A DNA stretch of 64,000 bases from Frondihabitans sp. PAMC 28766 (GCF_001577365.1 NZ_CP014513.1:2914001-2978000); one strand, 5' to 3'. Shown: positions 18,578-26,880, numbered from the stretch's first letter. Notes: generated by a model not told the origin, from the letters alone. Numbers and translations are program-made.

Positions 18578-19559
18578 GCTGGCCCTCCCCGTCGCCGTCT
18601 CGGGAGGGGTTGGCTGCGTCCGCGGGTTTCGACGCGTCCAGCGGATCGGTCGGTAGGTCGACCGTGACGTCGTCGGCGAGCACCAGTCTGGTGCCGGCGA
18701 TGAGCGGCAGGATCTCGCCCGGCTCGAGCCGATAGGGCGCGCCCGTGGGCGGCGCGAGCATCGTGCCGTTCGTCGACCACAGGTCGCGGCCGAGCACGCG
18801 ACCGTCCGCGCGCGTCAGTTGCAGATGGGTGGCCGAGACGTGCGCCGTGCGCGACGCGACGACGACGAGGGCACCGTCGTCGACGGCGCGTTCGGCCGGC
18901 AGCCGAGGCGCTCGGCCGACGAACACGTCGCCGTCGATCTCGACGGTGCGAGGCCCGTTCGTGTCGGTGACGACGACGCGCAGGATGCGAGGCGCTCGGC
19001 TCGCCGCCCCGGGGCTGTCGCCGACCGCGGGCGCTCCCTGGAGTTCACCACCGCCGACGATCGTCGCGTCGAAGTCGGCGACGGCCCGGATCGCGGCGGC
19101 GGCTTCGTCGGGGGCGAGCCCGACCGGCGTCAGGACGGTCTCGTCGAGGTCGGGCTGCACCTCGGCGACGAGCTCGCGGCTCGGCAGCGGCTCATTCGTG
19201 AGGTCGGGCTCGGCGGGGGCCGGCGGCGGCTCGGAGGCCGCAGGCTCGGGCGGCGCGGCGGGGCGCTCGGTGTCGTCGCCCTCGGCACCGACGCGCGGGG
19301 CGGCGGAGGGTGCGCGCACGACCGCGATGACTCCGTGGACGACGTGCCCCGTGGCATCCTGCCCCCGGATCTCGACGGGGCCGCCCTCGGTCACGAGCAC
19401 GAGTCGCACGTCGAGCCCGATCGTGAACTGGACGACGCCGGTGCCGCCGGCGGAGGGCCCTGCATCCGTGAAGCCGATGCTTTCGTATGAAGAACGATCG
19501 GGGGAGACGGAAACGCTGGCCGGCGTCTGCCAGGCCACCCGCCATCCCGTCGTCGTCAT
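18567..19559 (-). CDS. FHA-domain protein with acidic linker
   Basis: A 330-residue protein. Residues 1-100 form a beta-rich domain of unknown type (MTTTGWRVAWQTPASVSV...), followed by a Pro/Ala/Glu-rich linker (about 100-180) and a C-terminal FHA domain: GDVFVGRAPRLPAE, VSATHLQLT and WSTNGTML are the phosphothreonine-binding loops. The ATG at 19559 follows a G-rich stretch and was preferred over the frame from 19676, which adds an unlikely Arg-rich leader. It is the first gene of the operon, ahead of the kinase it overlaps, so it is the best candidate regulator or adaptor for that kinase. Confidence 0.85.
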   Translation of the reverse strand: MTTTGWRVAWQTPASVSVSPDRSSYESIGFTDAGPSAGGTGVVQFTIGLDVRLVLVTEGGPVEIRGQDATGHVVHGVIAVVRAPSAAPRVGAEGDDTERPAAPPEPAASEPPPAPAEPDLTNEPLPSRELVAEVQPDLDETVLTPVGLAPDEAAAAIRAVADFDATIVGGGELQGAPAVGDSPGAASRAPRILRVVVTDTNGPRTVEIDGDVFVGRAPRLPAERAVDDGALVVVASRTAHVSATHLQLTRADGRVLGRDLWSTNGTMLAPPTGAPYRLEPGEILPLIAGTRLVLADDVTVDLPTDPLDASKPADAANPSRDGDGEGQRAQ

Positions 19560-19721
19560 CACACCCCCGTGCGTTTTGCTCCCCCGAAGCCTACCGAATG
19601 CGGCCGCCGAGCATGCTCCCCCGAGCTGGGGCCTGTGGACAACCCGCGCACGCCTGTTGGCTCGACCGGGGTACACCCGCTGTCCTGCGACTTGCCCTCA
19701 GAATCTCCCCAGGGCAGGCGC

Positions 19722-19775
19722 GAGCGGGCAGAAACTGCGGATTTCAAGCCCGTTCTCCGCACTCTGTGCCCGCTC
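19722..19775. repeat. Long imperfect palindrome
   Basis: Two 20-base arms (19722-19741 and 19756-19775) pair as GAGCGGGCA / TGCCCGCTC outside and GCGGA / TCCGC inside, separated by six unpaired bases and a 14-base loop. It lies between the stop of the MFS gene and the start of the FHA-kinase operon, in a 234-bp intergenic stretch with no gene. It resembles the palindromes at 61317-61372 (shared GAGYGGGC...AGAA). It could be a transcription boundary or a small palindromic mobile repeat. Confidence 0.6.
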
Positions 19776-19793
19776 AGCGGCGGGTGACGGCTG

Positions 19794-21182
19794 CTACGGG
19801 CGGGCGACGCGGATCGACCCGGTGGGCGATGTCGTCGTGCGGATCGCGGGCATCGACGACGTGACGACCTGGATCGACGTCGTGATGGTGCGAAGCGACG
19901 ACGTCGACAGCGTGGCCTGCGCATGCCCGTGCACAGGGAAGCCCCGGCGTGCGATGACGATGACGACGAGGCTCGTCGCGATCACGGCCGCCGCCGAGAA
20001 CGGCAGCACGCCGAGGCCGGCCGCCCCGTAGACGCGCGCTCCGACGAACGCCCCGCCGGCGATGCCGATGTTCGACGCGCCGTTGATCAGGGCGCCGGCG
20101 ATGTCGGGGCTCACCCCGCCGGTGCGGATCGCCGCGGCCATGAACAGCGTGCCGGTCGTGCCGTTCGCCGCCATCCAGACACCGGCGACGACGAAGGTGC
20201 CGAGCAGCGACCCGTGCACGAGCGGCAGGCACGCGAGGGCGGCGCCCATGACGGCGACCGCCGCAACGAGTGTCTGGCGCGGTGCGCGGTCGACGAACGC
20301 CCCGGCGAGCAGAAGACCCACGATGCCGGTGGCGCCGAGCACCAGAAGTGCACCGCCGATGGCATCCTGCCCCAGCCCGGCTTCTTCGAGGTACGGCCCG
20401 ATGTAGGTGTAGACGACGTAGTGCCCGGCGAAGAGCAGCAGATCGGCGATGCCGACGGACATCAGCCCCGACCGTCGCCAGGCTCGCGGCGAACCGACGT
20501 GCGGCTTCGACTCGCCCCGCACCTGTGGCAGCAGAGTGGCAGCGATGACGGCCAGCACGGCGCAGACCACGGCCACCCCGCCGACGGCGACCCGCCAGCC
20601 GAGGTGCTCGCCGACAGTCGTCCCGACAGGCACGCCGATCACGAAGCCGAGGGACGAACCCGAGTAGACGAACGCGATGGCGCGCCCGGCCAGGCGCGGC
20701 GGCACGATCCTGGTCGCGTAGGCCGAGGCCACCGAGAAGAACAGCGCGTGCGAGATTCCGCCGATCACGCGGCCCGCGCAGACGATGGCGAAGCTCGGTG
20801 CGAGAGCCACCATCAGGTTCGAGACGGCGTAGCCCGCCAGAGTCATGACGAGCACGGTGCGGCGGGGGAAGCGCGAGGTGACGACGGTGAGAGGCAGCGC
20901 CAGGATCGCGACGGCGAGGGCGTAGACCGTCACCACGATCCCCATGGTCGACTGGCTCACGTGCAGCGACGCGCTCATCTGGCCGAGGAGGCCGACCGGC
21001 ATCAGTTCGGTGGTGATCGCGAAGAACGTCGAGAGGCAGAGCACGGCGATGCCGATGACTGCCTTGGCCGCGAGGGTGTGGGGCTGAGGCGTCTGCACTT
21101 TCGGGGCTCGCGCTTTCGAGCTCGTCGAAGCGCTCGAGGGGTGCGTCGGGTGCGACTGGGTGCGCGGGGCGGTGTCGAGCAT
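19794..21182 (-). CDS. MFS transporter (DHA1-like drug/sugar efflux)
   Basis: A 462-residue membrane transporter with about twelve hydrophobic segments between residues 40 and 425. The loop between segments 2 and 3 contains TSRFPRRTVLV, a form of the MFS D/R-x-G-R-R motif, and segment 5 has GSSLGFVIGVPVGT. Together they point to the AraJ/YdhP-like DHA1 branch of proton antiporters; the substrate is unknown. An N-terminal Ser/Pro/Ala tail of about 38 residues and a Thr/Ser-rich C-terminal tail are unusual for the family. A GAGG ribosome site precedes the ATG by six bases. It is transcribed alone. Confidence 0.88.
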   Translation of the reverse strand: MLDTAPRTQSHPTHPSSASTSSKARAPKVQTPQPHTLAAKAVIGIAVLCLSTFFAITTELMPVGLLGQMSASLHVSQSTMGIVVTVYALAVAILALPLTVVTSRFPRRTVLVMTLAGYAVSNLMVALAPSFAIVCAGRVIGGISHALFFSVASAYATRIVPPRLAGRAIAFVYSGSSLGFVIGVPVGTTVGEHLGWRVAVGGVAVVCAVLAVIAATLLPQVRGESKPHVGSPRAWRRSGLMSVGIADLLLFAGHYVVYTYIGPYLEEAGLGQDAIGGALLVLGATGIVGLLLAGAFVDRAPRQTLVAAVAVMGAALACLPLVHGSLLGTFVVAGVWMAANGTTGTLFMAAAIRTGGVSPDIAGALINGASNIGIAGGAFVGARVYGAAGLGVLPFSAAAVIATSLVVIVIARRGFPVHGHAQATLSTSSLRTITTSIQVVTSSMPAIRTTTSPTGSIRVARP

Positions 21183-21435
21183 GGGGAGACCTCGTCGATG
21201 GGCGCACGACGACGATCCTGACGGTGAACGTCACGGAGATCCGTCTCGGGCGTCGGGAGACGCCGAGAAGACGGGAGTTGCGGTCGTCGCGGACTCTGCT
21301 GGTGGGATGGGCGGTCACTCGACGACGAGTGCTGTGAATCCAGTCTGAGGCCGACTCGTGCACGGCGCAACCCACCCGACCTGGGGGCCTCCGCAGAATC
21401 CCCTGCGTGCCACCCGACCCGCCGGGCGCGCGGGG

Positions 21436-21615
21436 TCAGGCTCCGACGAGCGCGAGGTGCGGCGTCGCGTCGACGTCGATGACGAGGCCGAGCACTTCAG
21501 CCCCCTCGGGCGCCTCCTCTTCGAGCATCCGGATCAGGGCGCGACGAGCGCTGCGTTCGCCGTCGAGCCGTGCGATCTCGCCGGCGGCGGTTCGGAACAG
21601 CAGGATTCCACGCAT
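21436..21615 (-). CDS. Hypothetical small protein
   Basis: A 59-residue soluble protein read from the ATG at 21615 to the TGA at 21436-21438; it begins MRGILLFRTAAGEIARLDGE and ends DATPHLALVGA. It shows an amphipathic basic helix (ERSARRALIRMLEEEA) and alternating hydrophobic strand residues. A GGCGAGG ribosome-like site lies just upstream. Codon third positions are strongly G/C, as in real genes here. No family is recognised. It lies about 140 bp downstream of the tRNA-Met gene on the same strand. Confidence 0.6.
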   Translation of the reverse strand: MRGILLFRTAAGEIARLDGERSARRALIRMLEEEAPEGAEVLGLVIDVDATPHLALVGA

Positions 21616-21754
21616 GACGCCTCGCCTCTCAGGACCGGCCGTTCGCCGTCGGATCGGTGAGCGTCCATCGGAGGCGGGGTCTCGGCCGTTGCTACACAGC
21701 CAAGCCTAAGCCTCGAGACTGCATCCTGCCCGATGCCGCCCCGTGCTGCTCGAG

Positions 21755-21828
21755 TAGGGCGGACGGGACTTGAACCCGTGACCGACGGATTATGAGTCCG
21801 ATGCTCTAACCAGCTGAGCTACCGCCCC
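21755..21828 (-). tRNA. tRNA-Met (CAU anticodon)
   Basis: A 74-base cloverleaf on the minus strand. The acceptor pairs GGGGCGG with CCGCCCU, the D arm contains GCUCAGCUGGUUAGAGC, the anticodon loop is CUCAUAA, and the T arm is ACGGG-UUCAAGU-CCCGU; the discriminator is A and no CCA is encoded. The CAU anticodon with an ordinary first acceptor pair fits elongator tRNA-Met; an Ile2 tRNA with modified CAU cannot be fully excluded. Its first ten bases overlap the 3' end of the glycosyltransferase gene, so it is probably processed from that transcript. Confidence 0.92.
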
Positions 21829-23072
21829 GCGCCTTCGTCGGCGCCCGTGCGGGCACCCTCGGCGTCGGCGGCCTGGGCGACCACCGGCTCACCACGATAC
21901 AGCTTCTCGAAGGTGTCGAGGGTGCGCTTGATGTCGTGCGGCTCGATCATCTTGAGGCTTGCGCGGCGCATGGCGACGTAGTCGTCGTCGCTCTTGGTGA
22001 GCACCTCGGTGAGCTTTGCGGCCAGGTCGTCGGAGTCGCCCGGCTTGAAGAGGTAACCGTTCGAGCCCTGGTCGACGAGGTGCGGCAGGGCCATGGCGTC
22101 GGCCACGACGATGGGCAGGCCGGACGCCATGGCCTCGAGGCTGGCGATGCTCTGCAGCTCGGCGGTGGACGGCATGGCGAAGACGGTGCTGCCCGTCAGG
22201 GTGAGCCGCAGTTCGTCGTCCGAGAGGTAGCCCGCGAAGGTGACCCGGTCCGCGATCCCGAGGTCGACCGTCGTCTGCTTCAGCCGGCCGAGCAGGTCGC
22301 CGCCGCCGACGATGGTCAGGGTGGCGTTCAGGTCGGGCGCCAGCTTGGTCATCGCCCCCAGCAGCACGTCGATGTTCTTCTCGGCGGTGACGCGCCCGAC
22401 GAACACGATGCGGTTCGTCTTCGGGCGGTCGCGGCGGGCCGTGTAGTCGTCGGCGGCGATGCCGCACGAGATGGCGTAGACCCCGCGGATGCCGGTGGCC
22501 GCCTCGAGGTAGTCGGCCGCCTTGCGCGTCGGCGTCGTGATGTCCTGCACGAGCTTGTAGGTGTTGGCGGCGTCCTGCCAGGCGAGCTTCGCGATCCAGT
22601 TCAGCAGCTTGCGGGGCATGGGCGGCGCATGTTCGATCAGGTTGTCGGGCATGAAGTGATTGGTGGCGATGACCCGGATGCCGCGGGCACGGGCGACCTT
22701 CGTCAGGCCGCGGCCGATGACGATGTGCGCCTGGATGTGCACGACGTCGGGCTGGAAGGCGTCGACGATCGGGCGGGTGTTGTGCTGCACCGCCCACGGC
22801 GTCGCGAAGCGGAGCCAGTCGTGCAGGGGCCAGCGTGTCGAGTTGAGGCGGTGCACGGTCAGCGTGGCGCCCGCGTGCTCCTCCTCGAAGGTGCCGTGGC
22901 GGCGCGTGGCGGCGGGGGCGATGATGTGCACGTCGTGGCCGCGGCCCGCGAGGCCGACGGCGAGACGCTCGGTGAAGTTCGCCGCCCCGTTGACGTCGGG
23001 AGGGAACGTGTCGCCCGCGATCAGGATCCGGAGCGGTCGACGGGAGGTGGCGTCAGGATGGTCGTCTGTCAC
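21819..23072 (-). CDS. GT4-family glycosyltransferase
   Basis: A 417-residue cytoplasmic or membrane-associated GT-B glycosyltransferase. The N-terminal Rossmann domain begins RILIAGDTFPPDVNGAANFTERLA; the C-terminal domain has NRIVFVGRVTAEKNIDVLL, and the nucleotide-sugar motif E-x7-E is seen in AELQSIASLEAMASGLP. This is the layout of GT4 enzymes that make glycolipids or mannosylated lipids; donor and acceptor are unknown. It starts with GTG after an AAGGACT-like site. Its last codons and TAG stop (21819-21821) are read from the 5' end of the tRNA-Met gene, an unusual overlap. Confidence 0.9.
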   Translation of the reverse strand: MTDDHPDATSRRPLRILIAGDTFPPDVNGAANFTERLAVGLAGRGHDVHIIAPAATRRHGTFEEEHAGATLTVHRLNSTRWPLHDWLRFATPWAVQHNTRPIVDAFQPDVVHIQAHIVIGRGLTKVARARGIRVIATNHFMPDNLIEHAPPMPRKLLNWIAKLAWQDAANTYKLVQDITTPTRKAADYLEAATGIRGVYAISCGIAADDYTARRDRPKTNRIVFVGRVTAEKNIDVLLGAMTKLAPDLNATLTIVGGGDLLGRLKQTTVDLGIADRVTFAGYLSDDELRLTLTGSTVFAMPSTAELQSIASLEAMASGLPIVVADAMALPHLVDQGSNGYLFKPGDSDDLAAKLTEVLTKSDDDYVAMRRASLKMIEPHDIKRTLDTFEKLYRGEPVVAQAADAEGARTGADEGAGR

Positions 23073-23125
23073 AGCTGATTGAGTCCTTACCGGGGCGTCG
23101 AGCGTTCTGGCAGGCCCAGGCTAGC

Positions 23126-24040
23126 TCAGGCTCGTGTCTGCGGATGGTATTTCGCCAACTGGAACACGCCGAACACGGCCAGCGCCCCCGCGATGACGAA
23201 GAAGATCGACGCCCACCACGGAGCGTGCGACGCCTCGCCCAGGACGATCACGCCGATGCCCACGGCGACCATGGGGTCGATGACGGTGAGCCCCGCGATG
23301 ACGAGATCGGGCGGCCCCGACGAGTACGCGTTGGTGACGAAGTAGCCGCCCAGCAGGCCCACGACGCAGAGGGCGAGGAAGCAGATCACCGTCAGCACGT
23401 CGATGTGGTGCCCTTCGACGCGGTTGATGATGATCTTCGCCATCGTGGCGACGAAGCCGTACATGAACCCGGCCCCGATGATGTAGAAGAGCGCCCGGAT
23501 TCGCCGGCGGAAGAGCGAGAACGCGACGAGGAAGATCGCGAAGATCACCGCCAGGATCACGAGGACGACGACGATTTGTCCCGTCGTGATCCGGTGCTCC
23601 ACGGCGGTGAGCGCAGCGACGCCCACGAACAGGGCCACGCCGCCGACGCAGAACAGGATCGAGCGCTTGGCCGGCCGGGAGAGCTTCTGATGGCTGGTGC
23701 GCGAATTCAGGATCGCCGTGACCACGAGGGCGACCGCCCCGAGAGGCTGCACGACGATGAGGGGTGCGAAGCTGAGGCTGGTCAGCTGGAAGACGATCGC
23801 GAGGGCGCAGAGAGCCGTGCCGATCACCCACGACGGCCGGCCGATCAGCCTCGTCAGCTGCTTGATGCTGAAGCCGGACGAGGCCCGGCCGAACTTCCGC
23901 TCGATCTTCGCCACGCCTCGATGCTGCAGCTGCGCGCCGATCGACAGGAACATGGCGCCGACGAGCGCTATCGGGATCCCCAGGGCCTGATACGGGGTCA
24001 GGGAGACCTGGTCGGCCAGGTCGCTGAGGTTCGAAGACAC
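23126..24040 (-). CDS. DMT-superfamily permease-like membrane protein
   Basis: A 304-residue membrane protein with about nine or ten hydrophobic segments, starting near residue 20 (IPIALVGAMFLSIGAQLQHRGV). The paired organisation, with PLIVVQPLGAVALVVTAIL in the first half and DPMVAVGIGVIVLGEA in the second, is that of drug/metabolite (EamA-like) transporters. Substrate unknown. The GTG start at 24040 has GAGGGA directly before it, a tight spacing. It lies 53 bp upstream of the glycosyltransferase gene on the same strand and may be co-transcribed with it. Confidence 0.85.
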   Translation of the reverse strand: MSSNLSDLADQVSLTPYQALGIPIALVGAMFLSIGAQLQHRGVAKIERKFGRASSGFSIKQLTRLIGRPSWVIGTALCALAIVFQLTSLSFAPLIVVQPLGAVALVVTAILNSRTSHQKLSRPAKRSILFCVGGVALFVGVAALTAVEHRITTGQIVVVLVILAVIFAIFLVAFSLFRRRIRALFYIIGAGFMYGFVATMAKIIINRVEGHHIDVLTVICFLALCVVGLLGGYFVTNAYSSGPPDLVIAGLTVIDPMVAVGIGVIVLGEASHAPWWASIFFVIAGALAVFGVFQLAKYHPQTRA

Positions 24041-24083
24041 TCCCTCACGCTACCGCGCTTCGGTGCGCCGATAGGCTTGCCCA

Positions 24084-24650
24084 ATGGCAGTCCGACCCAT
24101 CACCATCACCGGGGAGCCCGTGCTCCACGAGCCCGCGCACGACGTCACCGATTTCGACGAGACGCTGCGCACCCTCGTCGCCGACATGCTCGAGACGATG
24201 GACGCCGCTCCCGGTGTCGGCCTCGCCGGCCCGCAGGTGGGCCTGCCGCTGCGCCTGTTCGTCTACTCGTACGTCGACGACGACGGGGTCTCGTGGCGCG
24301 GCGAGGCGATCAACCCGCAGCTCTGGCAGACTCCGCTCTCGATCGAGCCCCTCGACGACGAAGAGGAGTCGGAGGGCTGCCTCTCCATCCCCGGCGAGAG
24401 GTTCCCGCTGCGGCGTGCCGAGGGCGTGATCCTGCGAGCCGTCGACGTCAACCAGGAGCAGTTCGAGATCGAGGCCCGCGGCTGGCTCGCCCGCATCTTC
24501 CAGCACGAGTACGACCACCTCGACGGCATCCTCTACGCCGATCGCCTCGAGCACCCGTTCTCGAAGGCGGCCACCAAGGCCATTCGGAAGAACAGCTGGG
24601 GCGCTCCCGGCCAGTCGTGGGTGCCGGGGGTCGACCACCCCGAGGGGTGA
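24084..24650 (+). CDS. def: Peptide deformylase
   Basis: A 188-residue metalloenzyme that removes the formyl group from the N-terminal Met of new proteins. All three family motifs are present: GVGLAGPQVG (44-53), EGCLSIPG with metal ligand Cys99, and QHEYDHLDG with His141, Glu142 and His145. The C-terminal tail after residue 150 (KAATKAIRKNSWG) is typical of actinobacterial enzymes. It is divergent from the DMT permease gene by 43 bp. Cytoplasmic, co-translational role. Confidence 0.97.
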   Translation: MAVRPITITGEPVLHEPAHDVTDFDETLRTLVADMLETMDAAPGVGLAGPQVGLPLRLFVYSYVDDDGVSWRGEAINPQLWQTPLSIEPLDDEEESEGCLSIPGERFPLRRAEGVILRAVDVNQEQFEIEARGWLARIFQHEYDHLDGILYADRLEHPFSKAATKAIRKNSWGAPGQSWVPGVDHPEG

Positions 24651-24670
24651 GGCGCGTGGGGCGGGTGGTA

Positions 24671-24698
24671 CTTCACACGCCCGAACCTTTGCTACAGT
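24671..24698 (+). promoter_or_regulatory. Probable tRNA-Asn promoter
   Basis: CTTCAC at 24671-24676 and TACAGT at 24693-24698 are spaced by 16 bases and resemble -35 and -10 boxes of the main sigma factor. The -10 lies 27 bases before the mature tRNA-Asn 5' end. The region is locally AT-rich compared with the flanks. Inferred from sequence only. Confidence 0.5.
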
Positions 24699-24725
24699 TG
24701 TGTGCGCCGCTTCGAGCGGCACCCT

Positions 24726-24798
24726 TCCTCGATAGCTCAATTGGCAGAGCAGCCGGCTGTTAACCGGCAGGTTCTTGGTTCGAGTCCAAGTCGGGGAG
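24726..24798 (+). tRNA. tRNA-Asn (GUU anticodon)
   Basis: A 73-base cloverleaf: acceptor UCCUCGA pairs with UCGGGGA (one G-U), the D arm begins GCUCAAUUGGCAGAGC, the anticodon stem-loop is CCGGCUGUUAACCGG with GUU as anticodon, and the T arm is CUUGG-UUCGAGU-CCAAG; discriminator G, no encoded CCA. It stands alone between def and a two-component system and is followed by its own terminators. Confidence 0.96.
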
Positions 24799-24801
24799 CT
24801 T

Positions 24802-24838
24802 GGCCCTCACGGCTCCACCCGTGGGGGCCATACTTTCT
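24802..24838 (+). terminator. First terminator after tRNA-Asn
   Basis: An 11-bp hairpin (24802-24812 with 24819-24829, one G-U pair) with a CTCCAC loop is followed by ATACTTTCTCC. It starts three bases after the tRNA discriminator, so it probably ends the tRNA transcript. The loop and closing pairs are the same as in the hairpin at 24933-24958. Confidence 0.7.
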
Positions 24839-24853
24839 CCCGCTCGGTCCAGT

Positions 24854-24934
24854 GCTTGTCTGGGCTGCTCCGCGGCCGGGGCTTGTCTGGGCTGCTCCGC
24901 GGTCGGGGCTTGTCTCGGCTGCTCCGCGGTCGGG
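24854..24934 (+). repeat. Three 27-bp tandem repeats
   Basis: Three directly adjacent 27-base units (24854-24880, 24881-24907, 24908-24934), each starting GCTTGTCTSGGCTGCTCCGC and ending in CGGG, differ by one or two bases. They lie between two look-alike terminators. Read in frame with the downstream kinase they would encode CLGCSAVGA repeats, but the kinase start is further right. No spacers, so not a CRISPR array. Confidence 0.9.
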
Positions 24935-24964
24935 CCCAGCGGCTCCACCCGCTGGGCCTTCTTT
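24933..24964 (+). terminator. Second terminator after tRNA-Asn
   Basis: A perfect 10-bp hairpin (GGCCCAGCGG at 24933-24942 with CCGCTGGGCC at 24949-24958) with loop CTCCAC is followed by TTCTTT. It is a textbook intrinsic terminator and copies the loop of the terminator at 24802, suggesting that the block between them arose by local duplication. Confidence 0.8.
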
Positions 24965-25027
24965 GCGCCCGAAGCGTTACTCCCGCGGGAGTACGGCCCG
25001 GATGGGCCCGCGGGCTACCCTGAGCAG

Positions 25028-26221
25028 ATGTGGCAGAACGACGATCTCCCGTTCGGCCGTCGCCGCCCCCGCGGCAGCATCTGGTTGCCCACCATCGTCT
25101 CGCTCGTGCTGCAGGTGCCGGTGGCCGCCGTCACCTTTCACGTCGCCCTCGGTGCCTCCGCACTGCCCGCGATTGCGGTGCTGCTCGGAATCGGCTCGTC
25201 GTTCGCGCTGCTCGCACGCCGCCGGTACCCCGGCCCGACTGTCGTGGCGGCGGGTCTGCTTTCGGCGTCGGCCATCGCATTCGGGGCCGGGCCTCCCCTT
25301 GCAGCCGTTCCGTTGGCGATCGCGGTGGTGAGTGGCATCCTGCACGCGGCTCGCATCTGGGTCTGGTCGACGCTCGCCGGCGTGGCGCTGGTGGTGCCGA
25401 CCGTCGCCTACGCCGCCACGCAGACGCAGCTCGCGAGCATCCGCCCACTGGCCGTCGCCCTGGTGCTGTGCTTCTTCGTCGGGTTCGGCGAGGTCTTCCG
25501 CAACCGGCGCGAGCGCTTTCGCGAGGTCTCTCGCAGCATCGCCGCCAGGCGGCGCTCCGAGGCCGAGGCCGAGCGGCTACGCATCGCGCGCGAGCTGCAC
25601 GATGTGCTCGCGCATTCGCTGTCGCAGATCAGCGTGCAGGCGGGAGTCGGGCTGCATCTCTTCGACGCGCAGCCCGAGCAGGCTCGTCACAGCCTCGAGG
25701 CGATCCGGCTCACGAGCGGCCAAGCCCTCGAAGAGGTGCGCGGCGTCCTCGGCTTCCTCCGCCAGGAAGGCGCCGTGCCCGGCGACGAGGCGGCCCGCTC
25801 CCCCGCCCCCGACCTCTCGCGGCTGCCGGATCTCGTCGGCACGTACACGGCATCCGGCCTCGACGTGACGCTCGATACCCGCATCGACGTCGACCCGTCG
25901 CGCCCCGTCCAGCTCGCGGTCTACCGCATCGTGCAGGAGGCCCTCACCAACGTCAGACGGCACGCGACGGCCTCCACCGCCACGGTCAGCATCACGGTCG
26001 ACGGCGCGGGCTGCCGGCTGGTGATCGTCGACGACGGGCGGGCGCAGGACGCCACGGTGCAGCCCGGGCGCGGCATCACGGGCATGCGCGAGCGTGCCGA
26101 GCTGCTCGGCGGCACGCTCGCCACGTCGCTTCGGGCAGGCGGCGGCTTCGTCGTCGAGGCCGAGCTTCCGTCGCATCCTGCGCCCCGCCGCGCCCCGTCG
26201 GGTGACGAGGTGCGGCGATGA
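25028..26221 (+). CDS. NarL-type sensor histidine kinase
   Basis: A 397-residue membrane kinase. Four to five hydrophobic segments (about 18-155) form the sensor; a basic helix leads to the HisKA_3 dimerisation domain with the phosphorylated His191 (RELHDVLAHSLSQI), and the C-terminal HATPase_c domain carries the N box (EALTNVRRHA) and GRGITGMRERAELLGG. No separate extracellular domain is present, as in DesK-like sensors. The ATG at 25028 was chosen because the longer frame runs through the tandem repeats and terminator. It is coupled to the response regulator by an ATGA overlap. Confidence 0.92.
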   Translation: MWQNDDLPFGRRRPRGSIWLPTIVSLVLQVPVAAVTFHVALGASALPAIAVLLGIGSSFALLARRRYPGPTVVAAGLLSASAIAFGAGPPLAAVPLAIAVVSGILHAARIWVWSTLAGVALVVPTVAYAATQTQLASIRPLAVALVLCFFVGFGEVFRNRRERFREVSRSIAARRRSEAEAERLRIARELHDVLAHSLSQISVQAGVGLHLFDAQPEQARHSLEAIRLTSGQALEEVRGVLGFLRQEGAVPGDEAARSPAPDLSRLPDLVGTYTASGLDVTLDTRIDVDPSRPVQLAVYRIVQEALTNVRRHATASTATVSITVDGAGCRLVIVDDGRAQDATVQPGRGITGMRERAELLGGTLATSLRAGGGFVVEAELPSHPAPRRAPSGDEVRR

Positions 26222-26880
26222 TCCGGGTGGTCGTCGCCGACGACCAACAGCTGATCCGCGCCGGCTTCCACGCCCTGCTCGACTCGGAGCCCGACATCGA
26301 GGTGGTCGGCGAGGCCTCGACCGGCGCCGAGGCCGTGCGGGTGGCGCGGGTCGAGCGACCCGACGTGATCCTGATGGACATCCGCATGCCCGACGGCGAC
26401 GGGCTCTGGGCCACCGGAGAGATCGTCGGCGACCCGGCTCTGGCCGGCACGCACGTGGTGATCGTGACGACGTTCGAGCTCGACGACTACGTCGCGCAGG
26501 CAATCCGGGCCGGAGCCAGCGGATTCCTCGTCAAGGACACCGAGCCGGTCGAGCTGATCCGCTCGGTTCGCGTCGCCGCGGGCGGGGAGGCGCTGCTCTC
26601 CCCCGGTGTCACGAAGCGGCTGCTCGTGCGAGTCGCGAGCGGGCTGAAGGCGCCCGCCGACCTCAGCGTGCTCGACCCGCTCACCGAGCGCGAGCGCGAC
26701 GTGCTGACGCTGGTCGGCGCCGGCCTCACGAACACCGAGATCGGCGAGCGGCTCTTCTTGAGCCCGCTGACGGCGAAGACGCACGTCTCGCGCATCATGT
26801 CGAAGCTCGGGGCCCGAGACCGCGTGCACCTCGTCGTCGTCGCCTACGAGACGGGGCTCGTGCAGCCGGGGTGGTACTGA
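26218..26880 (+). CDS. NarL/FixJ-family response regulator
   Basis: A 220-residue DNA-binding regulator. The receiver domain has Asp8-Asp9 (VADDQ), the phosphorylated Asp54 (LMDIRMPDG), Thr in VTTFEL and Lys in FLVKD; the C-terminal LuxR-type helix-turn-helix is LTERERDVLTLVGAGLTNTEIGERL...TVKTH-like (TAKTHVSRIMSKL). The start codon overlaps the kinase stop (ATGA). The regulon is unknown; the SHOCT membrane protein gene 160 bp downstream is a possible target. Confidence 0.95.
   Translation: MIRVVVADDQQLIRAGFHALLDSEPDIEVVGEASTGAEAVRVARVERPDVILMDIRMPDGDGLWATGEIVGDPALAGTHVVIVTTFELDDYVAQAIRAGASGFLVKDTEPVELIRSVRVAAGGEALLSPGVTKRLLVRVASGLKAPADLSVLDPLTERERDVLTLVGAGLTNTEIGERLFLSPLTAKTHVSRIMSKLGARDRVHLVVVAYETGLVQPGWY

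Noticed and set aside
21755..24798. Integrated element using tRNA-Met or tRNA-Asn as attachment site
   Set aside because: No second copy of either tRNA 3' end and no integrase gene nearby.
24854..24934. CRISPR array
   Set aside because: Three directly joined units with no spacers and no cas genes.
24800..25027. Extension of the histidine kinase through the tandem repeats
   Set aside because: Would run through two transcription terminators and gives a Cys/Gly repeat unlike any kinase start.
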